38,909 nt of DNA from Zoogloea sp. (lineage in GTDB: Bacteria; Pseudomonadota; Gammaproteobacteria; Burkholderiales; Rhodocyclaceae). Numbering within the stretch: the stretch's first letter is position 1; the number at the start of each line of letters is the position of its first letter. The notes under the pieces were generated by a model. That model saw only the letters and a list, made by a program, of their open reading frames with translations, was not told where the DNA came from and searched no databases. The stretch spans positions 1 to 38,909 of the forward strand of contig NZ_JAQUVG010000020.1 in NCBI RefSeq assembly GCF_028693495.1, in the 5' to 3' direction. Positions 8,707-15,429 of the stretch are shown here, in pieces. Position numbers and translations under genes: made by a program.

Positions 8707-9671
8707 GCGTTGCGGCCGAAGTGGTCGTAGCCCAGGGCACGGGGGGATTCCTGCCGCCCATCCGGATGGCACAGGAGCAGGACGCCGGAATGTGCGGTGA
8801 TCCGTCCGATGGGGTGGAGGGGGAGTCCCAGACGTTCGCCCAGGGCAAGCAGAGCGTCATGGCACGGGGCAGGAGCGGTGAACAGCAGTTCGTAGTCGTC
8901 GCCTCCAGCCGTGCACGCCTGCAGAGCCCGTGCCGGATCGCCACAGCCAGCGGCCAGTGCGGCCAGGGGCAGAGCGGCGGTGCGGACCTCGGCGCCCACG
9001 CCGGAGTGTTCTAGGATGTGGCTGAGATCACCGAGCAGGCCATCGGAGACGTCGAGCATTGCGCTGGCGATGCCGCGCAGTCCCAGACCCAGGGCGACCC
9101 GGGGCTGGGGGCGCTGGAGTGCCTTCAGACAGCTATCGCGGAAAGCGCCATCGAGCGCGAGCGACCCCTGCAGATGGGCCAGCCCGAGCGCTGCCCGGCC
9201 AGGGGTGCCGGACACCCACAGTTCGTCCCCCGGCCGTGCGCCGCCGCGGGTAATGGCCTGGCCCAGCGGAATTTCCCCGAAGATCGTGGGGCACAGATTG
9301 AGGGGACCACGGGTGGTGTCGCCACCGATCACGTCGATGTCGAAGGCTTCGGCACAGGCAAAGAAGCCCTGGGCAAAGCGGGCGATCCAGGCCTCGTCGG
9401 CGGCCGGCAGGCAGGCGGCCAGCACCACCCAGCGGGGTGTGGCGCCCATGGCAGCCAGGTCGGAGACATTGACCGCGAGGGTCTTCCAGCCCAGGCCTTC
9501 GGGGTCGGTATCGGCAAAGAAATGGGTACCTGCCACCAGCATGTCGGTGGAAATGGCCAGCTGCATGCCGGGGCCTGGACGGATCAGGGCCGCGTCGTCG
9601 CCTACCGCCAGGTCGGTGTGGCGGGCAGGACGGGTGAAATGCCGGCGGATCAGGGCAAATTCGGAAGGCAT
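8703..9671 (-). CDS. thiL: Thiamine-monophosphate kinase ThiL
   Basis: ThiL converts thiamine monophosphate to thiamine pyrophosphate, the active cofactor. The 322-residue protein shows the family motifs VGDDAALIRPGPG (metal binding, residues about 23-35), ISTDMLVAGTHF, NVSDLAAMGATPRWVVLA, IGGDTTRGPLNLCPTIFGEIP and MLDVSDGLLGDLSHIL, in the usual order. It begins 31 nt after nusB, and its stop overlaps the pgpA start by 4 nt. The nusB-thiL-pgpA order is widespread in proteobacteria. Confidence 0.96.
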   Translation of the reverse strand: MPSEFALIRRHFTRPARHTDLAVGDDAALIRPGPGMQLAISTDMLVAGTHFFADTDPEGLGWKTLAVNVSDLAAMGATPRWVVLAACLPAADEAWIARFAQGFFACAEAFDIDVIGGDTTRGPLNLCPTIFGEIPLGQAITRGGARPGDELWVSGTPGRAALGLAHLQGSLALDGAFRDSCLKALQRPQPRVALGLGLRGIASAMLDVSDGLLGDLSHILEHSGVGAEVRTAALPLAALAAGCGDPARALQACTAGGDDYELLFTAPAPCHDALLALGERLGLPLHPIGRITAHSGVLLLCHPDGRQESPRALGYDHFGRNA

Positions 9672-9702
9672 GCGCGGGTCCGCCGAAAAACCAGGTCTGG
9701 AC

Positions 9703-10179
9703 TCAGGCCTGGTGGCCGTTGCGGGCAGCGCGGCGCTGCTCGGTCCAGGCTTGTACTTCGTCCGGCCGTGTCTTGACCGCCAGCTTGTCGAGCACGCCGT
9801 TCACAAACTTGTGCCCGTCCGTGCCGCCATAGCCCTTGGCCAGCTCGATGGCCTCGTTGATGATGACCCGGTAAGGGGTTTCCGGCTGGTGAAGCAGCTC
9901 GAAGGTCCCCATCAGCAGGATCCCGCGCTCAATGGGGGAGAGCTCGTTCAGGGGACGGTCGATGAAGGCGGCAAAGCCTACCTGAAGTTCCGGGGCATGG
10001 CCGATGGTGCCCCGCAACAGGCCCAGGAAGAGATCCCGGTCGCATTTCTCGAAGCCACCGGCCTCGCCGGCCACACTCTCGATGGTGGTCAGCTGGGCCT
10101 GGCTGATGAGCCACTGGTAGATGCCCTGAAGAGCGAATTCACGGGCGCGGCGGCGGGGGGACTTGTGCTGGGTGCTCAT
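9703..10179 (-). CDS. nusB: Transcription antitermination factor NusB
   Basis: NusB binds boxA RNA together with NusE (ribosomal protein S10) and supports antitermination on rRNA operons. The 158-residue all-helical protein starts in an Arg-rich segment, [19 protein letters not shown], and has the conserved [17 protein letters not shown] and [31 protein letters not shown] blocks. The start codon overlaps the ribH stop by 4 nt. The ribH-nusB pair is a conserved arrangement. Confidence 0.96.
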   Translation of the reverse strand: MSTQHKSPRRRAREFALQGIYQWLISQAQLTTIESVAGEAGGFEKCDRDLFLGLLRGTIGHAPELQVGFAAFIDRPLNELSPIERGILLMGTFELLHQPETPYRVIINEAIELAKGYGGTDGHKFVNGVLDKLAVKTRPDEVQAWTEQRRAARNGHQA

Positions 10180-10646
10180 GCCAGGGCCTTCAGGAGTCGG
10201 GCCATCTCGACGGCCGCCTGGGCGCAGTCGGCACCCTTCACCTGCATGCGGGCCAGGGCCTGATCGTCATCCTCGGTGGTGAGAATGCCGTTGGCGATGG
10301 GTACGCCGGTGTCCAGAGTGACGCGGGTGATGCCGGCGCCCTGTTCGTTGGAAACCAGCTCAAAGTGGTAGGTCTCGCCGCGGATGACCGCGCCGAGGGC
10401 GACCAGGGCGTCGAAGCGGCCGCTCTTCGCCATGGTCTGCAGGGTCAGGGGGGCTTCGAGGGCGCCGGGCACGGTGGCGAGAGTGATGTCTCCGGCACTG
10501 ACGCCCAGATTCAGCAGCTCGGTGGTGCAGGAAGACAGCAGGCCTTCGCACACGTCCAGGTTGAAGCGGCACATGACGACACCGATCCGGAGGCCCTTGC
10601 CGTCCAGATTGGGTTCGATTTCGCGGATATTTTCGTAACGGGGCAT
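10176..10646 (-). CDS. ribH: 6,7-dimethyl-8-ribityllumazine synthase RibH
   Basis: RibH condenses the pyrimidine intermediate of riboflavin synthesis with the four-carbon product of RibB to give lumazine. The 156-residue protein has the phosphate and substrate loops [38 protein letters not shown], including the catalytic histidine region, and [21 protein letters not shown]. The N-terminal [29 protein letters not shown] is ordinary. It lies 27 nt after ribB and overlaps nusB by 4 nt. Confidence 0.97.
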   Translation of the reverse strand: MPRYENIREIEPNLDGKGLRIGVVMCRFNLDVCEGLLSSCTTELLNLGVSAGDITLATVPGALEAPLTLQTMAKSGRFDALVALGAVIRGETYHFELVSNEQGAGITRVTLDTGVPIANGILTTEDDDQALARMQVKGADCAQAAVEMARLLKALA

Positions 10647-10673
10647 GGGGTGTCCTGTAAGGGGGCGGGGGGC

Positions 10674-11777
10674 TCAGGCCTCGGAGGGGGCAACGTGACC
10701 CACCACGGTCAGGCCGAAGCCGGCCATGCTGGGAATCTTGCGCGGGCTGGCGAGGATCTTCATCTTGCCCACGTTGAGACCTGCCAGGATCTGGGCACCG
10801 ATGCCAAATAGGCGGGGGTCCCATTTGACGGCAGGGCGGTGGGCGGCGGTGTCGCCGGACAACTGGGCCAGGAGGTCCTGGCCGCTCTGGGGGCGGTAGA
10901 GCAGCACGATCACGCCGTCGCCGTGCTCGGCGATGCGCTTCATGGACTCGTCCACCGAGAAGCTGTGGCGACCGCTGTTGGCGTCGAGGAAATCAAGCAC
11001 GGAGACCGGCTCATGGACCCGCACCAGGGTCTCCACCTCGGGGTCGATGTAGCCATAGGCCATGGCCAGATGCACCTCGCCGGAGGTCTTGTCCTCGAAG
11101 GCGGAGAGGCGGAACGGGCCGTAGGGCGTTTCGACGGTCTTTTCGCTGACCTTCTCCACCAGCTTTTCGGTGCGGGCCCGGTACTCGATCAGGTCGCGGA
11201 TTGCGCCGATCTTGAGGCCATGCTGCTGGCCGAACTCGATCAGCTCGGGCAGGCGGGACATGGTGCCGTCGTCGTTCATGATCTCGCAGATCACGGACGC
11301 AGGTTCGAGCCCCGCGATGCCGGCCAGGTCGCAGCCGGCCTCGGTGTGACCGGCGCGGATCAGCACGCCGCCGGGCTTGGCCATGATCGGAAAGATGTGT
11401 CCTGGCTGGACGATGTCGGTGGGCTTGGCGTGGCGGGCCACGGCGACCTGCACGGTGCGGGCCCGGTCGGCGGCCGAGATGCCGGTGGTCACCCCTTCGG
11501 CGGCTTCGATGGAGACGGTGAAGGCCGTGCTGAACTGGCTGCGGTTGTCCCGGGCCATGTGGTTGATGCCCAGCTGGCGGCAGCGCTCTTCGGTGAGGGT
11601 CAGGCAGATCAGGCCGCGGGCATGCTTGGCCATGAAGTTGATGGCTTCAGGGGTGATGTATTCGGCGGCAATGACGATGTCGCCTTCGTTTTCCCGGTCT
11701 TCCTCGTCCACGAGAATGACCATCTTGCCGGCCTTGATGTCGGCGATGATGTCCTGGATGGGAGCAAGTGCGCTCAT
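10674..11777 (-). CDS. ribB: 3,4-dihydroxy-2-butanone-4-phosphate synthase with degenerate GTP cyclohydrolase II domain (RibBX type)
   Basis: The N-terminal half (residues about 1-205) is a complete RibB domain that makes the four-carbon unit of riboflavin from ribulose 5-phosphate: DEEDRENEGDIVIAA, SAADRARTVQVA, PGHIFPI and GHTEAGCDLA are present. The C-terminal half is related to GTP cyclohydrolase II (TPYGPFRLSAFED, RLFGIGAQIL) but lacks the zinc-binding cysteine motif; where Cys-rich sequence should follow LVRVHEP it reads VSVLDFLDANSGRHSF. It is therefore unlikely to hydrolyse GTP. Such RibB fusions with a non-catalytic 'RibX' half are known in Proteobacteria. The start at 11777 overlaps the ribE stop as ATGA; further upstream codons in frame are ribE shadow. 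Confidence 0.93.
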   Translation of the reverse strand: MSALAPIQDIIADIKAGKMVILVDEEDRENEGDIVIAAEYITPEAINFMAKHARGLICLTLTEERCRQLGINHMARDNRSQFSTAFTVSIEAAEGVTTGISAADRARTVQVAVARHAKPTDIVQPGHIFPIMAKPGGVLIRAGHTEAGCDLAGIAGLEPASVICEIMNDDGTMSRLPELIEFGQQHGLKIGAIRDLIEYRARTEKLVEKVSEKTVETPYGPFRLSAFEDKTSGEVHLAMAYGYIDPEVETLVRVHEPVSVLDFLDANSGRHSFSVDESMKRIAEHGDGVIVLLYRPQSGQDLLAQLSGDTAAHRPAVKWDPRLFGIGAQILAGLNVGKMKILASPRKIPSMAGFGLTVVGHVAPSEA

Positions 11778-12385
11778 GCGGGGGCTCCTTCGGTGGTGTC
11801 GCGCCAGGCCTGCATGCGTTCCACGTAGCGGGCGATCAGGTCGATTTCGAGGTTGACCTGGCTGCCGGCCTGGAGCCGCTTGAGGGTGGTGACCTGGACG
11901 GTATGGGGAATCAGGTTGATGGAGAAGTCGCGGCCCTCGACCCGATTGACGGTCAGGCTCACGCCATCCACGGTGATGGAACCCTTGCGGGCGATGTAGC
12001 CGGCCAGCGCAGCCGGGGCGCGGATGACCAGTTCGTGGCTCTCGCCCACCGGCGCGAACCTTACGACCTCGCCGATGCCATCCACGTGGCCGGTGACCAG
12101 GTGGCCACCCAGGCGGTCGGCCAGGCGCAGGGCCTTCTCGAGATTGACCTCGCCGGGCTCGGAGAGGCCGACGGTGCAGTTGAGGCTCTCCCGGGAGACA
12201 TCGAACTGGACGGTGTTGCCGTCCATGGCGATGACGGTCAGGCACACGCCGTTGTTGGCAATGCTGTCGCCGATCTTCACATCGTCGAGTTCCAGGGTGC
12301 CCACGTCCACGGTGAGGCGGACCCCGTCTTCAAGTGGGGCGATGCTCTGGATGCGGCCGACGGCTGCAACGATTCCGGAAAACAT
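11774..12385 (-). CDS. ribE: Riboflavin synthase alpha subunit
   Basis: This enzyme dismutates two lumazine molecules to riboflavin and the pyrimidine precursor. The 203-residue protein is an internal duplication of the lumazine-binding fold. The first half starts MFSGIVAAVGRI and has SIANNGVCLTVIAMDGN and LGGHLVTGHVDGIGEV; the second half repeats these as SITVDGVSLTVNRVEG and LKRLQAGSQVNLEIDLIARYVER. It heads the chain to ribB, ribH and nusB. ribD and ribA are not in this window. The symbol ribC is also used for this gene. Confidence 0.96.
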   Translation of the reverse strand: MFSGIVAAVGRIQSIAPLEDGVRLTVDVGTLELDDVKIGDSIANNGVCLTVIAMDGNTVQFDVSRESLNCTVGLSEPGEVNLEKALRLADRLGGHLVTGHVDGIGEVVRFAPVGESHELVIRAPAALAGYIARKGSITVDGVSLTVNRVEGRDFSINLIPHTVQVTTLKRLQAGSQVNLEIDLIARYVERMQAWRDTTEGAPA

Positions 12386-12415
12386 GGGATGGGTGCTTCC
12401 TGAGGGGAAAACCCG

Positions 12416-12421
12416 ATTTTA
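12416..12421 (-). promoter_or_regulatory. Candidate -10 element of the ribE operon
   Basis: TAAAAT on the minus strand lies 31 nt before the ribE ATG, the only good -10-like hexamer in the 135-nt gap. No convincing -35 is found at 16-18 nt. If it is used, the leader would be only about two dozen bases, too short for an FMN riboswitch, and no conserved FMN-aptamer core is seen in the gap. Confidence 0.3.
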
Positions 12422-12480
12422 GGCGATTTCCGCCCGGCTCTGGCGCTTTGTGCGCGGATGGACAGGCAGGGCAGGGGGCG

Positions 12481-12502
12481 CAGGCCCCCGGGCGGGGGCC
12501 TG
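12481..12502 (-). terminator. GC-rich hairpin after the CBS-domain gene
   Basis: A perfect 9-bp stem (arms 12481-12489 and 12494-12502, loop GGGC) begins 19 nt after the stop of the CBS gene. There is no U-tract, so it is either a Rho-independent terminator of weak type or a 3' end protector separating this gene from the ribE operon. Confidence 0.4.
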
Positions 12503-12520
12503 GTCGAGAGGGAGGAGGGC

Positions 12521-12955
12521 TTACAGGATCTCGGCGATGTGATCCCGTTCTTCCAGCGCCCGTTCGAAGGCGCAGATCTCCAGGCCCAGCGCATTGCGGG
12601 CCGACACCATGCCCACCGGTCGTCCGTTATCCACTACCGGTACGTGACGGAAGCCACCCTCGTACATCAGGTGCAGGGCGTGATCCAGGAGCTTGTCGGG
12701 GCTTGCGGTCTGAAGCTGGTGGGTCATCACGGCGGACAGGGGTGTGCCCTCCGGATCCAGCCCCCGGGCAACGACCCGGTTCAGCGCATCCCGCTCGGTA
12801 AACAGGCCACTGAGCAGGCCCTGGTCATCCACCACCAGGATCGCGCCGACGTTCTGCTCGGCCATGGCAATGGCGGCAGCCCGTACGGTGGTGGTGGCTG
12901 TGGCGGTGACCAGGGACTGGCCCTGGATCACCTCGCGAAGGGTTCGGTGCGGCAT
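12521..12955 (-). CDS. Tandem CBS-domain protein
   Basis: This 144-residue cytoplasmic protein consists of one CBS pair (Bateman module) and nothing else. CBS1 covers about residues 8-65 with IAMAEQNVGAILVVDDQGLLSGLFTERD, and CBS2 about 73-130 with ALHLMYEGGFRHVPVVDNGRPVGMVSARN. Such modules bind adenine nucleotides (AMP, ATP, NADH or SAM) and usually regulate a partner; no partner domain is fused here. AAAGGAG stands 7 nt before the ATG. The terminator of the small secreted protein gene lies about 45 nt upstream, so this gene probably starts its own transcript. The ligand cannot be read from sequence. Confidence 0.9.
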   Translation of the reverse strand: MPHRTLREVIQGQSLVTATATTTVRAAAIAMAEQNVGAILVVDDQGLLSGLFTERDALNRVVARGLDPEGTPLSAVMTHQLQTASPDKLLDHALHLMYEGGFRHVPVVDNGRPVGMVSARNALGLEICAFERALEERDHIAEIL

Positions 12956-12999
12956 CGTTGTCTCCTTTGTACGTGTGTTGTGACGATGGGGCAGATGTG

Positions 13000-13020
13000 A
13001 AAAAGGGCGCTGACGCGCCC
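13000..13020 (-). terminator. Intrinsic terminator of the 50-residue protein gene
   Basis: On the minus strand GGGCGC-GTCA-GCGCCC forms a perfect 6-bp stem followed directly by TTTTTC. It starts 10 nt after the stop codon of the small gene at 13030. This is a classical Rho-independent terminator and the best one in the window; it separates the small gene from the CBS gene downstream. Confidence 0.85.
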
Positions 13021-13029
13021 TTCATGGAA

Positions 13030-13182
13030 TCAACCGGACCGGGTGGCGGACTGGGATTGGGTGCTGCCGGTCGGTTTGCTCATGTCCGGCTTGCCCTTCC
13101 GGGCACTCGTATCGCCGCAGGCCTGGGCGCCGGCAACGACGCCGAAGGCCAGGGTCAGCAGCAGGGCGATCTGACGAACCAT
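13030..13182 (-). CDS. 50-residue secreted protein, function unknown
   Basis: A short open frame encodes a 50-residue protein that starts MVRQIALLLTLAFGVVAGA, a good Sec signal with a cleavage site after AQA (residues 19-21). The mature part is only about 29 residues, with one Cys at its first or second position, and is rich in Ser, Thr, Lys and Gly. AGGAG sits 6 nt before the ATG and a strong intrinsic terminator follows 10 nt after the stop, so this is very likely a true gene. A lipoprotein is possible because the Cys falls next to the cleavage site, but the residues before it do not make a good lipobox. I do not recognise a family. Confidence 0.7.
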   Translation of the reverse strand: MVRQIALLLTLAFGVVAGAQACGDTSARKGKPDMSKPTGSTQSQSATRSG

Positions 13183-13305
13183 GGAAAACTCCTGTGGGGT
13201 TCAAGAGCCTTCATCATGGAACGCTGCGGCCATCCATGCAAGGGGCAGCGCTGCCCGTTCCGGGCCCAGTTGCTCCGGACCCTTCGCCGCCCGCCCGGCC
13301 AGGGG

Positions 13306-14484
13306 TCAGAACAGTTCGACGGTGTTCTGGCTGCGTCCGGCGTTGAGGGCGTGCAGGACCTGGGCGAAGTGGGTGTCGAAGTCGCCGCCGCGGGCCAGGC
13401 AGACGAGGATGCGCTGAATGGCCGAGTCCATGGTGGCGCTGATGGCAGCTTCCTGGGTCTGGGTGGTGTTGAGCCAGGCGTAGCTCTTTTCGATGCTGTC
13501 CACCAGCTCCTGCAGCAGGAGCCGGGTGTCCATCAGCATGGTACGGTTTTTTTCGGCGAGGGAGCCCAGGGCGCTTTCCGCTTCGCTGAGGGCGATCTGC
13601 AGCAGTTCGGCGCGCTTGCGGCCTTCCTGGCGGGCGTCCACGTTTTCGACCAGGGCTTCGGTGGTTTCTGCCAGGATGGCCAGGCTGTCCCGCAGGATCC
13701 CGGCGCGTTCGGGCTCTTCGGTTTCGTCGGGCATGTTGGCGACGATGACCGACACCCGGTCGTAGTTCACCACCAGCCGCTGCTTGAACTGGAAGATCCG
13801 TCCCATTTCGCTGGCATGTTCGAGGATCGACCGCTCAAGGGGGGAGGGCTCGCCCCGGTCGGTGACCGCAGTGGCTCCCTCGGGGTGATGGATCAGTACG
13901 CTGCACTGCAGACCCAGGTCCTGGGTGGCCTTCAGTAATTGTTCGGCCACGCCCTGGTAGTCCTCACAGATCACGCTGCCGCGCATGAAGTTGAGCAGTA
14001 CGCCGGTCTGGCTGGCGCTGGACAGGAAGCCCATGGCCATTTTTTCCAGGGCCTTCTTTTCTTCGGCGAGGGACAGCAGGGCCCGGTGGTGACGGATGGC
14101 AACGGCCACCTTGCGCAGGAACAGGCTGCGCTTGATGGGTTTGAGGATCAGGTCGTTGCCGCCCGCATCGAAGGCCTCCAGGTTTTCCTCGAAGCTTTGG
14201 GTGGCGGTGACGAACAGGATCGGAATGCTGGTGAACTGCCGCAGGCGGCGGCAGGTTTCAAAGCCGTTAAGGCCAGGCATGTGTACGTCGAGTACCACCA
14301 GGTCGGGCAGTTGTGCAGCGCACAGCTCAAGGGCCTCCTCCCCGGATTCGGCGGTCAGGACGTCGAACTGCTGGGCCAGTACCGCCCGGTGCAGTCCCCG
14401 GGTCACGGCGTCGTCATCCACGACCAGGATTCGCCCGGTGAGCTGAACGTCTTCTTCGGCAGCCCCGTGAGCGTTGTAGGCCAT
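13306..14484 (-). CDS. Response regulator: receiver plus GAF-like and coiled-coil output region
   Basis: This is a 392-residue cytoplasmic protein. The receiver domain covers residues about 18-135 with the acidic pair in ILVVDDD, the phospho-acceptor Asp in LVVLDVHMPGLNGF, the switch Thr in LFVTAT and Lys in LILKPIK. No DNA-binding, GGDEF or phosphatase output follows. Instead a region of about 150 residues resembling a GAF fold (LQCSVLIHHPEGATAV ... FQFKQRLVVNYDRVSVIVANM) is followed by a long helical coiled-coil segment to the C-terminus. The start at 14484 is chosen for AAGGAG about 10 nt upstream and MAYNAHGAAEEDV; an ATG at 14538 is also in frame. It lies 117 nt after soxZ on the same strand. 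No histidine kinase is in the window. Confidence 0.88.
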   Translation of the reverse strand: MAYNAHGAAEEDVQLTGRILVVDDDAVTRGLHRAVLAQQFDVLTAESGEEALELCAAQLPDLVVLDVHMPGLNGFETCRRLRQFTSIPILFVTATQSFEENLEAFDAGGNDLILKPIKRSLFLRKVAVAIRHHRALLSLAEEKKALEKMAMGFLSSASQTGVLLNFMRGSVICEDYQGVAEQLLKATQDLGLQCSVLIHHPEGATAVTDRGEPSPLERSILEHASEMGRIFQFKQRLVVNYDRVSVIVANMPDETEEPERAGILRDSLAILAETTEALVENVDARQEGRKRAELLQIALSEAESALGSLAEKNRTMLMDTRLLLQELVDSIEKSYAWLNTTQTQEAAISATMDSAIQRILVCLARGGDFDTHFAQVLHALNAGRSQNTVELF

Positions 14485-14501
14485 GAGTGAATCTCCTTGT
14501 C

Positions 14502-14581
14502 GGGTAGGGCTGTTGCTGATCGGACAGCCCGATGGCAAAGCCGGTGAGTCTGACCCAGAAAGGCGTCAATGGGTAGGGCTG
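14502..14581 (-). repeat. 11-bp direct repeat pair in the soxZ to response-regulator gap
   Basis: CAGCCCTACCC (minus strand) occurs exactly twice, at 14571-14581 and 14502-14512, 69 nt apart and both within the leader region of the response regulator gene. The copy nearer the gene is just ahead of its ribosome binding site. This could be an operator pair or chance; no known regulator consensus is matched. Confidence 0.35.
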
Positions 14582-14601
14582 CCGGGCCGGGTCTGCTCCG
14601 T

Positions 14602-14931
14602 TCAGCTCAGGGTGATGGTCTTGCGGGCTTCCTGTGTGGCGTTGGCTTCGTCGGTCCACAGCATGAGGAGCTCGCCGCTTTCCCGGGCCAGGAAGGTGAA
14701 CTCGATGTAGGGGTTCTGGGCGATACCGATGCCGGGCTCCCAACGGAAGATCAGCTGGGGGCCAAGTCGGGCTTCAAAGCTGCGGACGATGTTGCGGGGG
14801 CGTGGGTTGCCGGCCGGGTCTACCCGCAGACCGCTTTCCATCAGGTGCTCGATCTGGGCGCGGACCCGCACCACCTCGCCTCGGGCGGGCTTGACGCTGG
14901 AGACCCAGACGCGCGGAGGTTTGACTGCCAT
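14602..14931 (-). CDS. soxZ: SoxZ, thiosulfate-carrier protein subunit
   Basis: SoxZ pairs with SoxY in the periplasm to form the carrier to which sulfur substrates are covalently attached during oxidation. The 109-residue protein is an immunoglobulin-like sandwich of normal size, with PPRVWVSSVKPARGEVVRVRAQIEHLMESGLR at the N-terminus and FIRRWEPGI-like LIFRWEPGIGIAQNPYIEFTFLA and a final Asn-Ala-Thr strand. As is normal for SoxZ there is no signal peptide; it is exported with SoxY. It follows soxY after 10 nt and is the last gene of the six-gene sulfur operon. Confidence 0.93.
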   Translation of the reverse strand: MAVKPPRVWVSSVKPARGEVVRVRAQIEHLMESGLRVDPAGNPRPRNIVRSFEARLGPQLIFRWEPGIGIAQNPYIEFTFLARESGELLMLWTDEANATQEARKTITLS

Positions 14932-14941
14932 GGCGTTCTCC

Positions 14942-15415
14942 TTACATGCCGCAGCCGCTGGCGGCCACGGTGATGGCCTGGCGGGCGGCCAGCACCCGCC
15001 CGTCGCTCAGGCGGGCGAGGGCATGGACGGTCTGACTCTGGCTCAGGCGCAGCCGGGCTGCCGCTTCGGCGGTGCCGGTGTAGGGGGTGAACTGGAAGCG
15101 GCAGGCCAGCGGCGAGGGGTTCTGCTCCGCCAGCAGGATGAGTTCCTTGCAGTACAGGGTGTCGCTGAGGGGCAGCGTTACCGTCACATGTACCGGCACG
15201 GCGCTGGGGTTGTCGGCCAGCACCGGCAGGTCGAGCTTGAGGCCGGTCTCCAGGGGTTTCGCCTTGCCGATGAAGTCGGCCATGGCTTTCCTGAACTCGG
15301 CAGGGTTGGGGGCCAGGCTGGCCGGTACGGCGGTCCTGGTCTGGGCCCGGGCCCTGGGCAGGGCCAGGGCCGTGCCCAGGGCCATGCTACACCTTACGAA
15401 ATCACGTCGTTGCAT
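14942..15415 (-). CDS. soxY: SoxY, sulfur covalently-binding carrier protein
   Basis: SoxY carries sulfur intermediates on a cysteine at the tip of a flexible C-terminal arm. The 157-residue precursor starts MQRRDFVRCSMALGTALALPRARA, a twin-arginine (Tat) signal that also exports SoxZ. The C-terminus ends ITVAASGCGM; the carrier Cys is two residues from the end, but the usual GGCGG motif is altered to SGCGM, so the arm is slightly different and one residue shorter. The downstream neighbour is soxZ. soxA, soxX, soxB, soxC and soxD are not found here. Confidence 0.92.
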   Translation of the reverse strand: MQRRDFVRCSMALGTALALPRARAQTRTAVPASLAPNPAEFRKAMADFIGKAKPLETGLKLDLPVLADNPSAVPVHVTVTLPLSDTLYCKELILLAEQNPSPLACRFQFTPYTGTAEAAARLRLSQSQTVHALARLSDGRVLAARQAITVAASGCGM

Positions 15416-15429
15416 GGGGGGTCCTGCGG

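Noticed and set aside
12021-12245. N-terminal extension of ribB into ribE
   Set aside because: The extension is Arg/Pro/Gly-rich shadow of ribE; the ATG at 11777 gives the exact family N-terminus and a 4-nt overlap.
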